Notes under the pieces: generated by a model
Told to the model about the DNA's origin: nothing
Seen by the model: the letters and a program-made list of their open reading frames with translations, nothing else
The model's database searches: none
Made by a program: the position numbers and the translations under genes
In this document: positions 38,145 through 47,217 of the stretch, piece after piece
Layout of the letters: each line of letters starts with the position of its first letter
Position numbering within the stretch: position 1 is the first letter of the stretch
From: Saccharopolyspora hirsuta
Lineage (GTDB): Bacteria > Actinomycetota > Actinomycetes > Mycobacteriales > Pseudonocardiaceae
Direction: 5' to 3'
Assembly: GCF_008630535.1 (NCBI RefSeq)
Contig: NZ_VWPH01000011.1
Coordinates: forward strand, 186,001 to 250,000
DNA length: 64,000 nucleotides

Positions 38145-38179
38145 GCCGACTCCTCGACTCTCACGGTCCGGTGCACCGG

Positions 38180-39112
38180 TCAGCGCAGCGCGGTGGCCGG
38201 GCGCACCTCCCACGTGGTCCACAGCGGTCGGTAGCCCTGTCGGGGCCAGAACACCGAGGACAGCGGGTTGGGCGGGTTGTAGTACAGGAAGCTGCCGACG
38301 GCTCCGGCGCGCGCGAACTCCTCGTGCGCCGAGGTCATCAGCCGCTGGCCGACGCCGGTCCCGCGGTCGTGCTCGCGCACCGACACGCAGTTGACGTAGG
38401 CCCAGGTGCCGGGGCGGAGCCGGTGGCCGGCGGACGGACGGTCAGCGTCGACCCAGCCGCACTCGGCCACCGCGACCGGAGTGCCACCCCGTTCCGCGAG
38501 CCAGACCGGATCGCTGGAGTGCAGTCGCACGTGGGCAGCGGTCCGCTTCAGCTGCGGGGCGTCGGGGCGGTACGTCGAAGAACCGACGAGGGCGGCGTAC
38601 TCGAGCTCGAGGAGGGTGAGTTCGACGACGGCGTCCAGGTCGGCCGGTCCGGCGCGACGTACAGTTACGGTACCAGATAGTTCCGTAAATGTGCACGGCG
38701 GAGTGGGTGGGCGCACAGCCAGACAGGACAAAGGGGTGAAACCGCCGTCCAGCAACGCTTTTGCGGCCTGGACGTCCCGGCTCGGCCAGATCACCGAGCA
38801 CGCCGAATCCCGCTCCGGAGCGCCCTGGGAGCGCAGCCAGTCGCGCCACGCCCCGAGCAGCGCGGCCATGCCCTCGCGCGAGTGCTCGCCGATCAGCGGG
38901 AACAGCTCGAAGACGGTGCTGGGCTGCCAGAGGCTCTGCATCGAACCGGGCGGGTTCGACGTCCTGGTCACGATCCCGGCGACCGCATCCCCGCTGGTCG
39001 TCCGCGCCACCAGCGGCTCGCCGGGCGGCACCGGGTAGCCGTCGGGCAGCTGCGGGTCCAGCGCGGCGAACCGCGCGCACTGGGCCCGCAAGAGCTCCTG
39101 CGCAGTTGCCAC
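38180..39112 (-). CDS. GNAT-family N-acetyltransferase
   Basis: 310 residues from the GTG at 39112, with GAGGAG upstream (a longer frame starts at 39157). The C-terminal GNAT core (about residues 170-310) has VTVRRAGPADLDAVVEL, a WLAERGGTPVAVAECGWVD strand pair and the acetyl-CoA loop VREHDRGTGVGQRLM. The N-terminal part is a second, degenerate GNAT-like half. Substrate unknown. It is the first gene of the operon with the degenerate ABC ATPase and YhgE/Pip protein. Confidence 0.85.
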   Translation of the reverse strand: MATAQELLRAQCARFAALDPQLPDGYPVPPGEPLVARTTSGDAVAGIVTRTSNPPGSMQSLWQPSTVFELFPLIGEHSREGMAALLGAWRDWLRSQGAPERDSACSVIWPSRDVQAAKALLDGGFTPLSCLAVRPPTPPCTFTELSGTVTVRRAGPADLDAVVELTLLELEYAALVGSSTYRPDAPQLKRTAAHVRLHSSDPVWLAERGGTPVAVAECGWVDADRPSAGHRLRPGTWAYVNCVSVREHDRGTGVGQRLMTSAHEEFARAGAVGSFLYYNPPNPLSSVFWPRQGYRPLWTTWEVRPATALR

Positions 39113-39214
39113 GGCCGCTCCTCGGCGAAGGGATGTTCCGGCACATCGAACCAGCACCGGCCGAAACCTTCAGCGCGAAGCGCGCCCCGGGCAGCCGAGA
39201 TCACATCCCTCTGC

Positions 39215-39238
39215 TTGCGGTTTCAACTGAAACCGCAA
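39215..39238. other. Perfect palindrome between methyltransferase and GNAT genes
   Basis: TTGCGGTTTCA-AC-TGAAACCGCAA, 11-bp arms with a 2-base centre. It may be a terminator for the methyltransferase (stop 39304) or an operator of the GNAT operon. TTTCA/TGAAA is shared with the ends of the dispersed repeat, but I cannot extend that similarity. Confidence 0.5.
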
Positions 39239-39303
39239 TCCGCCGTGGCGCTGTTTTGTCGTCGAACGTCGGAATAGTCGGGGAATTTCCGTTTTTCCGG
39301 GGT

Positions 39304-40164
39304 TCAGCCGTCGAGGGTGCAGACGAAGATCGCCGTGCCGGGGAAGTAGCGGCCGCGCAGCGGGCTCCACTGGCCCCAGACCTCGGTGTGCCCGGCGGGC
39401 CACTCCGGCTCGACCAGGTCGACCAGGCGCAGCCCGGCCTCGGACAGCGCGCGGACGTAGTCGCCGAGCGTGCGGTGGTGCTCCACGTAGGTCGCGCGGC
39501 CGGTGCCGTCGATCTCCACGTACGGCGCGCGGTCGAAGTAGGACTGGGTGACGGTCAGCCCGGTCGGGCCCGGGTCGTCCGGGAAGATCCAGCGCATCGG
39601 GTGCGTCACCGCGAACACCCACCGGCCGCCCGGTCGCACCACCCGCGCGACCTCCCGGAACGCCGCGCCGACGTCGGCCACGAACGGGATCCCGCCGAAC
39701 GCCGAGCAGGCCAGGTCGAAGGAGTCGGCGGCGAACGGCAGGCAGTCCGCGCTGGCCTGCACCAGCGGCACCGCCGTCCCGCTGCGGCGCCCGCCCTCCG
39801 CGGCGTGCCGCAGCATCCCGGCCGAGATGTCCAGGCCGACCGGCAGCGCGCCCCGGTCGGCCAGCCAGCGCGCGCACGACGCCGCACCGCAGCCGACTTC
39901 CAGCACCCGCTTGCCGCGCACGTCGCCGAGCAGCCCGGCCTGCTCCTCGCGCAGCCGCTCGGGGCACCAGACGAAATCGCTGACGCCGAGGAACTCGCCG
40001 TGCTCGGCCTGGTAGTCGTCCGCGTCGGCGTCCCGCCACAGCCGGTTCGCGGACCGCGATTCGACCGCTCCGACCGTGCGCTTGCTCACACCCACCGTGC
40101 CCAGGACGTGCTCGGCGGAGCTACCCTGGAGCTCGGCGTCTTCCGGGTCGTCGGCTCGTGTCAA
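39304..40164 (-). CDS. SAM-dependent methyltransferase (class I)
   Basis: 286 residues from a TTG with a GGGGG ribosome site. The Rossmann motif I reads RVLEVGCGAASCARWLADRG, then PVGLDIS, and motif IV DSFDLACSAFGGIPF, as in Methyltransf_11 proteins. TWPD-type family ending: REVARVVRPGGRWVFAVTHP. In many actinomycetes a gene of this type sits next to rpsA on the opposite strand. The substrate is not known. Confidence 0.85.
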   Translation of the reverse strand: MTRADDPEDAELQGSSAEHVLGTVGVSKRTVGAVESRSANRLWRDADADDYQAEHGEFLGVSDFVWCPERLREEQAGLLGDVRGKRVLEVGCGAASCARWLADRGALPVGLDISAGMLRHAAEGGRRSGTAVPLVQASADCLPFAADSFDLACSAFGGIPFVADVGAAFREVARVVRPGGRWVFAVTHPMRWIFPDDPGPTGLTVTQSYFDRAPYVEIDGTGRATYVEHHRTLGDYVRALSEAGLRLVDLVEPEWPAGHTEVWGQWSPLRGRYFPGTAIFVCTLDG

Positions 40165-40465
40165 GGATTCCCCCCGCCGATAGTGGGTACTGCTCGGACG
40201 TGAAGCATTGTGGCCGTGCGGTGCCGACTCCTCGTCGGGCCCTACCGCGGTTTGCCCGGCGATCGAGAGAGCGCGTACGATACCGCCCGCGCCGTGGGTC
40301 TTCCGTCGTCATCTCCGCCGCGCCGGGTCGCACCCGGTGGAACGGGGCCGTCGAGGAACCGGATCTCCTGGTCCAACCGTCCGGTTGGGCCTGGTTCGGA
40401 CGCCCGCAGCGCGGTAAGAACGTAGAACCAGCGACCAAACTATCCGTACCGGAGCAACCCACCTG
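40165..40465. other. Divergent methyltransferase/rpsA intergenic region
   Basis: 301 bp without a gene. It must hold the rpsA promoter and leader. GGAG lies 11 bases before the rpsA ATG. The short plus-strand ORFs here are not supported. Confidence 0.5.
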
Positions 40466-41962
40466 ATGTCCACCGACACCACCACCGTCCCGACTGCAGC
40501 CGCCACCAAGCCGCAGGTCGCAGTGAACGACGTCGGGACGGAGGAGGACTTCCTCGCCGCCGTCGACCAGACCATCAAGTACTTCAACGATGGGGACATT
40601 GTTGAGGGCACCATCGTCAAGGTCGACCGTGACGAGGTGCTGCTTGACATCGGCTACAAGACCGAGGGCGTCATCCCGTCCCGCGAGCTGTCGATCAAGC
40701 ACGACGTCGATCCCGCCGAGGTCGTCACCGTTGGCGACTTCGTCGAGGCCCTCGTCCTCCAGAAGGAGGACAAGGAAGGCCGGCTGATCCTCTCCAAGAA
40801 GCGTGCGCAGTACGAGCGCGCCTGGGGCACCATCGAGGAGCTCAAGGAGAAGGACGAGCCCGTGCGCGGCACCGTCATCGAGGTCGTCAAGGGCGGCCTC
40901 ATCCTCGACATCGGGCTGCGCGGCTTCCTGCCGGCGTCCCTGGTCGAGATGCGCCGCGTCCGCGACCTGCAGCCCTACGTGGGCCGCGAGCTCGAGGCCA
41001 AGATCATCGAGCTGGACAAGAACCGCAACAACGTGGTCCTGTCCCGTCGCGCCTGGCTGGAGCAGACCCAGTCCGAGGTCCGCAGCGAGTTCCTCAACCA
41101 GCTGCAGAAGGGCCAGGTCCGCAAGGGCGTCGTGTCCTCCATCGTCAACTTCGGTGCGTTCGTGGACCTCGGTGGCGTGGACGGTCTGGTGCACGTCTCG
41201 GAGCTGTCCTGGAAGCACATCGACCACCCGTCCGAGGTCGTCGAGGTCGGCCAGGAGGTCACCGTCGAGGTCCTCGACGTGGACATGGACCGCGAGCGCG
41301 TCTCGCTGTCGCTGAAGGCCACCCAGGAAGACCCGTGGCGCCAGTTCGCCCGCACCCACGCGATCGGCCAGATCGTGCCGGGCAAGGTCACCAAGCTGGT
41401 TCCGTTCGGTGCGTTCGTCCGCGTCGACGAGGGCATCGAGGGCCTGGTCCACATCTCCGAGCTGGCCGAGCGCCACGTGGAGATCCCGGAGCAGGTCGTC
41501 CAGGTCGGCGACGAGGTCATGATCAAGGTCATCGACATCGACCTGGAGCGCCGTCGCATCTCGCTGTCGCTGAAGCAGGCCAACGAGGGCTTCAGCCCCG
41601 ACTCGGAGTTCGACCCCACCCAGTACGGGATGGCCGCCGAGTACGACAACGAGGGCAACTACATCTACCCCGAGGGCTTCGACCCGGAGACCCAGGAGTG
41701 GCAGGAGGGCTACGAGAAGCAGCGCGAGGAGTGGGAGCGCCAGTACGCCGAGGCGCACACCCGCTACGAGAAGCACATCGCGCAGATCACCAAGGCCCGC
41801 CAGGCCGACGCGGAGGCCGCTGCGGCCGCCGCGGCCGGTGGTGGCGAGGAGTCGACCGGTGGCAACTACTCGTCGGCCTCCAGCGACGACCAGGACAGCG
41901 GTTCGCTGGCCAGCGACGCGCAGCTGGCCGCGCTGCGGGAGAAGCTCTCCGGCGGCGCGTGA
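40466..41962 (+). CDS. rpsA: 30S ribosomal protein S1
   Basis: 498 residues, the usual actinobacterial length. It has four S1 RNA-binding domains (about residues 34-105, 123-189, 210-278 and 295-364). Typical strands read GDIVEGTIVKVDRDEVLLDIG, VSSIVNFGAFVDLGGVDGLV and VTKLVPFGAFVRVDEGIEGL. The C-terminus is acidic and Ala/Gly-rich. It brings mRNA to the 30S subunit and unfolds it. Divergent from the methyltransferase gene and followed by a strong terminator. Confidence 0.98.
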   Translation: MSTDTTTVPTAAATKPQVAVNDVGTEEDFLAAVDQTIKYFNDGDIVEGTIVKVDRDEVLLDIGYKTEGVIPSRELSIKHDVDPAEVVTVGDFVEALVLQKEDKEGRLILSKKRAQYERAWGTIEELKEKDEPVRGTVIEVVKGGLILDIGLRGFLPASLVEMRRVRDLQPYVGRELEAKIIELDKNRNNVVLSRRAWLEQTQSEVRSEFLNQLQKGQVRKGVVSSIVNFGAFVDLGGVDGLVHVSELSWKHIDHPSEVVEVGQEVTVEVLDVDMDRERVSLSLKATQEDPWRQFARTHAIGQIVPGKVTKLVPFGAFVRVDEGIEGLVHISELAERHVEIPEQVVQVGDEVMIKVIDIDLERRRISLSLKQANEGFSPDSEFDPTQYGMAAEYDNEGNYIYPEGFDPETQEWQEGYEKQREEWERQYAEAHTRYEKHIAQITKARQADAEAAAAAAAGGGEESTGGNYSSASSDDQDSGSLASDAQLAALREKLSGGA

Positions 41963-41989
41963 GCCCTGACGCCTGACGGCTGAAGCGCG

Positions 41990-42021
41990 GCGGCCCCGCA
42001 CCTTCCGAGGTGCGGGGCCGC
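41990..42021 (+). terminator. rpsA terminator
   Basis: 13-bp perfect arms GCGGCCCCGCACC and GGTGCGGGGCCGC with a TTCCGA loop, followed by TGTCGTT, 28 bases after the rpsA stop. Confidence 0.9.
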
Positions 42022-42053
42022 TGTCGTTCCCGGGGCAGCCGGGGCCTGGCAAG

Positions 42054-43259
42054 ATGGGCCGCGTGTTGCGGGTGGGACTGAGCGGTGGGATCGGATCGGG
42101 CAAGTCGACGGTGGCCCGGCGGCTGGTGGAGCTGGGCGCGGTGCTCATCGACGCCGACGCGCTGGCGCGCGAGGTCGTGCAGCCCGGCACCCCGGGGTTG
42201 GCGGAGATCGTCGACCGGTTCGGGGACGAGGTGCTCGACGCCGACGGAGCGCTGAACCGCCCGGCGCTGGCGGCCAAGGTCTTCGACGACGAGCAGGCCC
42301 GCGCCGACCTCAACGCCATCACCCACCCCAAGATCCGCGACCTGACCGCCGAGCGGATGGCGCAGGCGCCCGCGGACGCGGTCGTCGTGCACGACGTCCC
42401 GCTGCTGGTCGAGGTGGGGTACGCGCCGAACTACCACCTCGTGGTCATCGTCGACGCACCGGAGGAGGACCGGGTGCGGCGGTTGGTCGACCGCGGCCTG
42501 ACCGAGGCGGACGCGCGAGCCCGCATCGCCGCGCAGGCCACCACCGAGCAGCGCCGCGAGGTCGCCGACGTGTGGCTGGACAACAGCGGCTCGGTGGACG
42601 AGATCAACGCCCAGGTCGACGCGCTCTGGCGGGACCGGTTGGTGCCGTTCGAGGAGAACGTGCGGCTGCGGCGCCCCGCGCCGGATCCGGCTCCCGAACT
42701 GGTGGATCCCAACCCGGAGTGGCCGCGGCAGGCGCGGCGGCTGATCGCCCGGATCGAGCGGGCGGCGGGTGACGAGGCGGTGCGGGTCGACCACATCGGC
42801 TCCACCTCGGTGCCCGGGCTGCCCGCGAAGGACGTCATCGACCTGCAGCTGACCGTCCGGTCCCTGGACGCCGCCGACGCGCTCGCCGAACCGCTGGGGG
42901 AGGCGGGGTTCCCGGTGCACCCGCACATCCGGAACGACAACCCGCACGCCTTCGCGCCGGACCCGGCGCGCTGGCAGAAGCGGTACCACAAGTCGGCCGA
43001 CCCGGGGCGCCGCGTGAACCTGCACCTCCGCGTCGACGGGTCCCCGGGACAGCGCACCGCGCTGATCTTCCCCGCCTGGCTGCGCGCCGACCGGGCGGCC
43101 CGCGACGCGTACCTCGACCTGAAGCGGAAGGTCGCGGCGGAGCACGCCGCCGACCCGGACCACGGCGCCTACGCCGACGCCAAGGAGGCCTGGCTCGCCG
43201 AGGCCATCCCCGAGGCCTGGAAGTGGGCGGAACGAACCGACTGGTCGCCGAACGACTGA
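42054..43259 (+). CDS. coaE: Dephospho-CoA kinase fused to GrpB/UPF0157 domain
   Basis: 401 residues from the ATG at 42054 (a GTG at 42063 is also possible). The N-terminal 200 residues are CoaE: P-loop GLSGGIGSGKST, DADALAREVV and LLVEVGYAPNYHLVV, which catalyse the last step of CoA synthesis. The C-terminal half is GrpB-like (VDHIGSTSVPGLPAKDVIDL and a nucleotidyltransferase-type core). The same fusion is found in Mycobacterium tuberculosis, so it is an actinobacterial feature. Confidence 0.95.
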   Translation: MGRVLRVGLSGGIGSGKSTVARRLVELGAVLIDADALAREVVQPGTPGLAEIVDRFGDEVLDADGALNRPALAAKVFDDEQARADLNAITHPKIRDLTAERMAQAPADAVVVHDVPLLVEVGYAPNYHLVVIVDAPEEDRVRRLVDRGLTEADARARIAAQATTEQRREVADVWLDNSGSVDEINAQVDALWRDRLVPFEENVRLRRPAPDPAPELVDPNPEWPRQARRLIARIERAAGDEAVRVDHIGSTSVPGLPAKDVIDLQLTVRSLDAADALAEPLGEAGFPVHPHIRNDNPHAFAPDPARWQKRYHKSADPGRRVNLHLRVDGSPGQRTALIFPAWLRADRAARDAYLDLKRKVAAEHAADPDHGAYADAKEAWLAEAIPEAWKWAERTDWSPND

Positions 43260-43276
43260 TCTTCGCCGGTTGGTGC

Positions 43277-43313
43277 GGGTGGGGACGAGGTCGGGGGCTG
43301 CTCGTCCCCACCC
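43277..43313. terminator. Bidirectional terminator between coaE and the ankyrin lipoprotein
   Basis: 13-bp perfect arms GGGTGGGGACGAG and CTCGTCCCCACCC with an 11-base loop between two convergent stop codons. Confidence 0.85.
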
Positions 43314-43316
43314 GGC

Positions 43317-44045
43317 TCAGGCGGCCGCGCGGAGGATTCGCGCGATCTCGGTGTAGCCGTCGGCTTCCGCGTGCTGGAGGGCCGTCACGCCGTTGCGGTC
43401 GCGGATGTCCACGTCGGCGCCCGCGTCCACCAGGATCTGCGCGGACTGCTGGTAGCGGTCGCTGCCGTCGCCCAGGACCACCGCTTCCAGCAGCGCGGTC
43501 CAGCCGAGGTCGTTCACGTGGTTGACGTCGATGCCGGTGCGCACGGCCGCGCGGATGTAGTCGACGTGGCCGTGCTCGCCCGCCGGGATCAGCGCGGTGC
43601 CGCCGTAGCGGTTGGTCAGCGCGAAGTCCGGGTTCGCGGGCAGCAGGGCTTCCAGCATGCCGACGCTGCCGGTCACCCCGGTGACCAGGAACGCGCTGTC
43701 CCGTCGGTCGTCCTGGGCGTCCGGGTCGGCTCCGGCGGCGACCAGCTCGCGGGCCACGTCCACGTGGTCGGCGAGCGCGGCCAGCAGCAGCGGGGTGCGC
43801 TGGTGCTCGTCGCGGGACTCCACGTCCGCCCCGGCGGCCAGGGCCGCGCGGACCTGCGCGAGGTCGCCGGAGTCCGCCGCCGCCAGCAGCTGCCGGTCGG
43901 CCTCCGGGTTCGGCTGCTGCGCGGGGGCGGCCTGCTGCTCCACCGGGGGCGGGGGAGCCGGGGGCTGGGTCGGGGTGCAGGCGGCGAGCGCGAGCGCGGC
44001 GAACGCCCCGAGCGCCACGCGCTGGGTGAGCGCGGCTGTCCTCAT
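43317..44045 (-). CDS. Ankyrin-repeat lipoprotein
   Basis: 242 residues. The signal peptide ends in a lipobox, LALAAC, so the protein is probably lipid-anchored outside the cytoplasmic membrane. A Pro-rich linker is followed by about five ankyrin repeats (for example QRTPLLLAALADHVDVAREL, then VAAGADPDAQDD). It is transcribed 57 bp after the HbpS-like gene. In some bacteria periplasmic ankyrin proteins act with catalases in peroxide defence; that link is suggestive only. Confidence 0.88.
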   Translation of the reverse strand: MRTAALTQRVALGAFAALALAACTPTQPPAPPPPVEQQAAPAQQPNPEADRQLLAAADSGDLAQVRAALAAGADVESRDEHQRTPLLLAALADHVDVARELVAAGADPDAQDDRRDSAFLVTGVTGSVGMLEALLPANPDFALTNRYGGTALIPAGEHGHVDYIRAAVRTGIDVNHVNDLGWTALLEAVVLGDGSDRYQQSAQILVDAGADVDIRDRNGVTALQHAEADGYTEIARILRAAA

Positions 44046-44102
44046 CGGATTCTCCTGGTTCGGCGGGCCGGTCCCCGGGCGGGCCGGGGACCGGATCGGG
44101 GG

Positions 44103-44648
44103 TCAGCGCAGTTCGGCCTGGATGGCGTTCAGCCCGGCGCGGGCGAACTCCTCGTCCAGGTCGCCGCTGGGCGCCCCGGCCACGCCGATGCCCGCGATCG
44201 GCGAGCCCGCGGTCACCGGGACGCCGCCGCCGAGGAACAGCGTGCCCGGGATGTCGCGGAGGCTGGGGCCGTCGCCACCGGCCTGCTTGCCCAGCTCGGA
44301 GGTGGCCCGGCCCCACGCGACCGCGGTGAAGGCCTTGCGCTTGGCGGACTCGCCGCTCTGCGGGCCCGCGCCGTCGCCGGTCAGCCGCACCCGCTCGTTG
44401 CCCGCGCGGTCCACGATGGACACGGTGACGCGCTGGCCCTTGGCCTCGGCGGCGTCCAGCGCTGCCTGCGCGGCCTTGGTCGCGGCGTCGATGCTGAGCA
44501 CCGGCTGCTGGATGACCGCGGCCGGGGGCTTCGGCGCCTGCTGCTGGGCCGGGTCGGCCTGCGCGACGGTCAGGCCGGTGGCGCCGCCGAGGATGCCGAG
44601 GCCGACCAGGGTGCCGACGACTGCGCGGTTGCGGGTGGTGGATCGCAT
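44103..44648 (-). CDS. HbpS/GlcG-like secreted heme-binding protein
   Basis: 181 residues from the ATG at 44648, which gives a clear signal peptide (VVGTLVGLGILGGATGLTVA, then QADP). The mature part is a GlcG/HbpS (DUF336) domain: AALDAAEAKGQRVTVSIVDR, KRKAFTAVAWGR, GGGVPVTAGSPIAGIGVAGA and the end DEEFARAGLNAIQ. In Streptomyces, HbpS binds heme outside the cell and modulates the SenS kinase under redox stress. Here it is divergent from a SenS/SenR-like pair, with 181 bp between starts, the same arrangement. The identity is inferred from family and context. Confidence 0.75.
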   Translation of the reverse strand: MRSTTRNRAVVGTLVGLGILGGATGLTVAQADPAQQQAPKPPAAVIQQPVLSIDAATKAAQAALDAAEAKGQRVTVSIVDRAGNERVRLTGDGAGPQSGESAKRKAFTAVAWGRATSELGKQAGGDGPSLRDIPGTLFLGGGVPVTAGSPIAGIGVAGAPSGDLDEEFARAGLNAIQAELR

Positions 44649-44829
44649 CGGTGATGACTCCTTCGCTTCCGGTTGGTGCTTCCAGCTTCGGCGGCTCGGC
44701 GGCGCCGGGCGTCGTCGGAACGGATCTCCTGCGGCGCCGGTCGGTGGAGCCCGGATCAACCGATCCGTTGATGTGACCGGCCGGGGATCGGCTTACAGTG
44801 CGCCCGGACCTGTCCGAGGGAGGACCGCG

Positions 44830-45969
44830 TTGACCGAACGACCTGGCGGCTGGCTGTACCGCGCGATGCACGTGGGCTTCTTCGTGCTGCTCGCGTCCTC
44901 GGCGTCGCGCTACGTCGCCGGGCACGGGTTGCAGGGCGTGACGCCGCTGCTGCTGGGGCTGTCGGCGGCGCTGGTGCTGATCTACGTCGTGGGCGTGGTG
45001 TGGTGGGAGCGCGCCGGGCAGCTGTGGCTGGCCGCGGTCGTCGGGGTCTGGTGCGCGCTGGTGCTGGTGGCGCCGAGCTTCAGCTGGTGCGCGGTGCCGC
45101 TGTTCTTCGTGTGCCTGCGGATGCTGCGGCCGAAACCGCTGCTGGCCGCGGTCGTGCTGCTCACCGGCACGGTGATCTTCGCGCAGCTGCGGCTGGCGCC
45201 CCGCTTCGAGGTCGTCGACGTGCTGGTCCCGCTGGCGGTGGCGGCGATGGCCACCGCGGTGTTCCTGCAGCTGCGGCACGAGGGGGAGCGGCGCCAGCAG
45301 CTGATCGACCAGCTCGTCCGCACCCGCGGCGAGCTGGCCGAGGCGCAGCGGGAGGCCGGGATCAGCTGGGAGCGCGAGCGGTTGGCGCGGGAGATCCACG
45401 ACACCATCGCCCAGGGCCTGTCGAGCATCCGGATGCTGCTGCAGGCGGCCGAGCGCGAGGGCGACCGCAGCGAGCACGTGCGGCGGGCCGGTGAGGTCGC
45501 CGAGGACAGCCTCGCCGAGGCGCGGCGGTTCGTGCGGGGCCTCGCGCCCGCGGCGCTGACCCGGCAGTCGCTGGCCGATGCGCTGCGCGAGCTGGCGGCG
45601 CGGACGGCGGCGGAATCGGGCATCGAGGTCCGCTTCGAGGTGGTGGGGGAGCCGCTGACGACCTCGGAGGACGTCGGTGCGACGCTGCTGCGGGTGGCGC
45701 AGGGCGCGCTGGCCAACGTGCGCGAGCACAGCTCGGCGAGCAAGGCGGGCGTCACCCTGTCCTACGTGGCCGACGCGGTGGCGTTGGACGTGCGCGACGA
45801 CGGGGCGGGCTTCGACCCCGCCGCTCCGCGCTCGGGCGTCGACCGCGGCTACGGGCTGGGCGGGATGCGGGCGCGGGTCGCGCAGCTCGGTGGTGAGCTG
45901 GTGGTGGAGAGCAGCCCCGGGGAGGGCACGGCGATCGCGGCGACCTTGCCGGTGGGAGGGGACTCATGA
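44830..45969 (+). CDS. NarL-type sensor histidine kinase (SenS-like)
   Basis: 379 residues from a TTG with GGAGG upstream (the ATG at 44866 would lose part of the first helix). About five or six N-terminal membrane segments in the first 145 residues, then a HisKA_3 dimerisation helix with the phospho-acceptor His (ERERLAREIHDTIAQGLSSI) and a short HATPase domain (LLRVAQGALANVREHSSASK, DDGAGF, GYGLGGMRARV). Its ATGA overlaps the response regulator start. Together with the divergent HbpS-like gene, it fits the SenS family; signal sensing would occur through the membrane part. Confidence 0.85.
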   Translation: MTERPGGWLYRAMHVGFFVLLASSASRYVAGHGLQGVTPLLLGLSAALVLIYVVGVVWWERAGQLWLAAVVGVWCALVLVAPSFSWCAVPLFFVCLRMLRPKPLLAAVVLLTGTVIFAQLRLAPRFEVVDVLVPLAVAAMATAVFLQLRHEGERRQQLIDQLVRTRGELAEAQREAGISWERERLAREIHDTIAQGLSSIRMLLQAAEREGDRSEHVRRAGEVAEDSLAEARRFVRGLAPAALTRQSLADALRELAARTAAESGIEVRFEVVGEPLTTSEDVGATLLRVAQGALANVREHSSASKAGVTLSYVADAVALDVRDDGAGFDPAAPRSGVDRGYGLGGMRARVAQLGGELVVESSPGEGTAIAATLPVGGDS

Positions 45970-46598
45970 CGGTGCGGGTGCTCGTGGTCGACGACCACCC
46001 CGTGGTGCGCGCGGGGATCCGGGCGCTGCTGGACGGGGCGGCGGACATCGAGGTCGTCGGCGAGGCGTCGACGGCGGAGGAAGCCGTGCAGCGGTCCGGC
46101 GCCTTCCGGCCGGACGTGGTGCTCATGGACCTCCAGCTCGGCGACGGCGTCGGCGGGGTGAGCGCGACCCGGCAGCTGCTGGAGCTGCCCGAACCGCCGC
46201 ACGTGCTGGTGCTGACCACCTACGACGCGGACACCGACATCAACCGCGCCATCGACGCGGGCGCCACCGGCTACCTGCTCAAGGCCGGGCCGCCGGAGGA
46301 GCTGTTCCAGGCCATCCGCGCCGCCGCGCAGGGCCGGACCGCGCTGTCCCCGGAGATCGCCACCCGCCTGCTGCAGCGCAGCCGCACCCCGGAGGAGGCG
46401 TTGAGCGAGCGCGAGGTCGAGATCCTGGAGCTGCTGGCGCAGGGCCTGGGCAACCGGGACATGGCGCGCGAGCTGTTCATCAGCGAGGCGACGGTGAAGA
46501 CGCACCTGGTGCACATCTACTCGAAGCTGGGCGTGGACAGCCGGATGGCGGCGGTGCGCGAAGCCGTCCGGCAGCGGTTGATCCGCTTCGACGCCTGA
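45966..46598 (+). CDS. LuxR-family response regulator (SenR-like)
   Basis: 210 residues. The receiver domain has VLVVDDHPVVRAG, phospho-acceptor Asp in VVLMDLQLGDG, TTYDADTD and the Lys in YLLKAGPP. A LuxR-type HTH follows: LSEREVEILELLAQGLGNRD, then SEATVKTHLVHIYSKL. It overlaps the kinase by 4 bp and is expected to control the divergent HbpS-like gene and others when phosphorylated. Confidence 0.9.
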   Translation: MTVRVLVVDDHPVVRAGIRALLDGAADIEVVGEASTAEEAVQRSGAFRPDVVLMDLQLGDGVGGVSATRQLLELPEPPHVLVLTTYDADTDINRAIDAGATGYLLKAGPPEELFQAIRAAAQGRTALSPEIATRLLQRSRTPEEALSEREVEILELLAQGLGNRDMARELFISEATVKTHLVHIYSKLGVDSRMAAVREAVRQRLIRFDA

Positions 46599-46604
46599 CC
46601 GAGG

Positions 46605-47132
46605 TCACCAGATGTCGAAGATGCCCCGGTGGGCCAGCCACTGGTTCAGGTCGCGGTGGCGGGTGATCTCGTCCAGCGTCCGGTGCACCGTGTGCAGGGC
46701 GTAGTCGGCCTCGCTGAGGCGCAGCGCGCCGGTGGCGACCGCGGTGGCGAACTCGGCGGCGTGCGTGATCCGCGCGCGACCGCGGTCCTGCACCTCCAGG
46801 CCGAGCAGCAGGTCGGTGGTCGTCCAGGACCGGGTTTCCCGCTCGATGCGGACCGCGGTGAGGGTGCTCGGACCGGGCCGCGAGTGCCTGCTGCGCGGGC
46901 GGTACCGGGTCAGCCGGAGACCGAGGTCGGGCAGCAGCCAGGTGATCTCTGCGGCGTGGTCCGGGGCGTCCGGGGTGGGACACTCCACCGCCAGACCCCA
47001 CCGCTCGACGTGGCATACCTCCAACTGGTGAACGAACCCCGAAGGATGCCTGCGTTGCGAGCTGAACACGTCGATGACTTCAACCAATTGGGGAGAAATC
47101 GCAGCCGCCACGGCACCAGAGAGTAACGGCAA
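46605..47132 (-). CDS. DUF402-family protein
   Basis: 175 residues. It has the DUF402 core (WLLPDLGLRLTRYRPRSR, then TTDLLLGLEVQDRGRARITH and YALHTVHRTLDEITRHRDL). DUF402 proteins include FomD-like nucleotide phosphatases with a metal site; the strongest conserved acidic residues of that core are only partly visible here. It is a diverged paralogue of the next gene. Confidence 0.7.
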   Translation of the reverse strand: MPLLSGAVAAAISPQLVEVIDVFSSQRRHPSGFVHQLEVCHVERWGLAVECPTPDAPDHAAEITWLLPDLGLRLTRYRPRSRHSRPGPSTLTAVRIERETRSWTTTDLLLGLEVQDRGRARITHAAEFATAVATGALRLSEADYALHTVHRTLDEITRHRDLNQWLAHRGIFDIW

Positions 47133-47217
47133 AAGCGCTGGTGAAGATCATCGTCGCCTGCTTTTAACGTAACTTTTCAGCGCTCGTCGGATATCGATTC
47201 GCGCTGGCCACCGGTGA

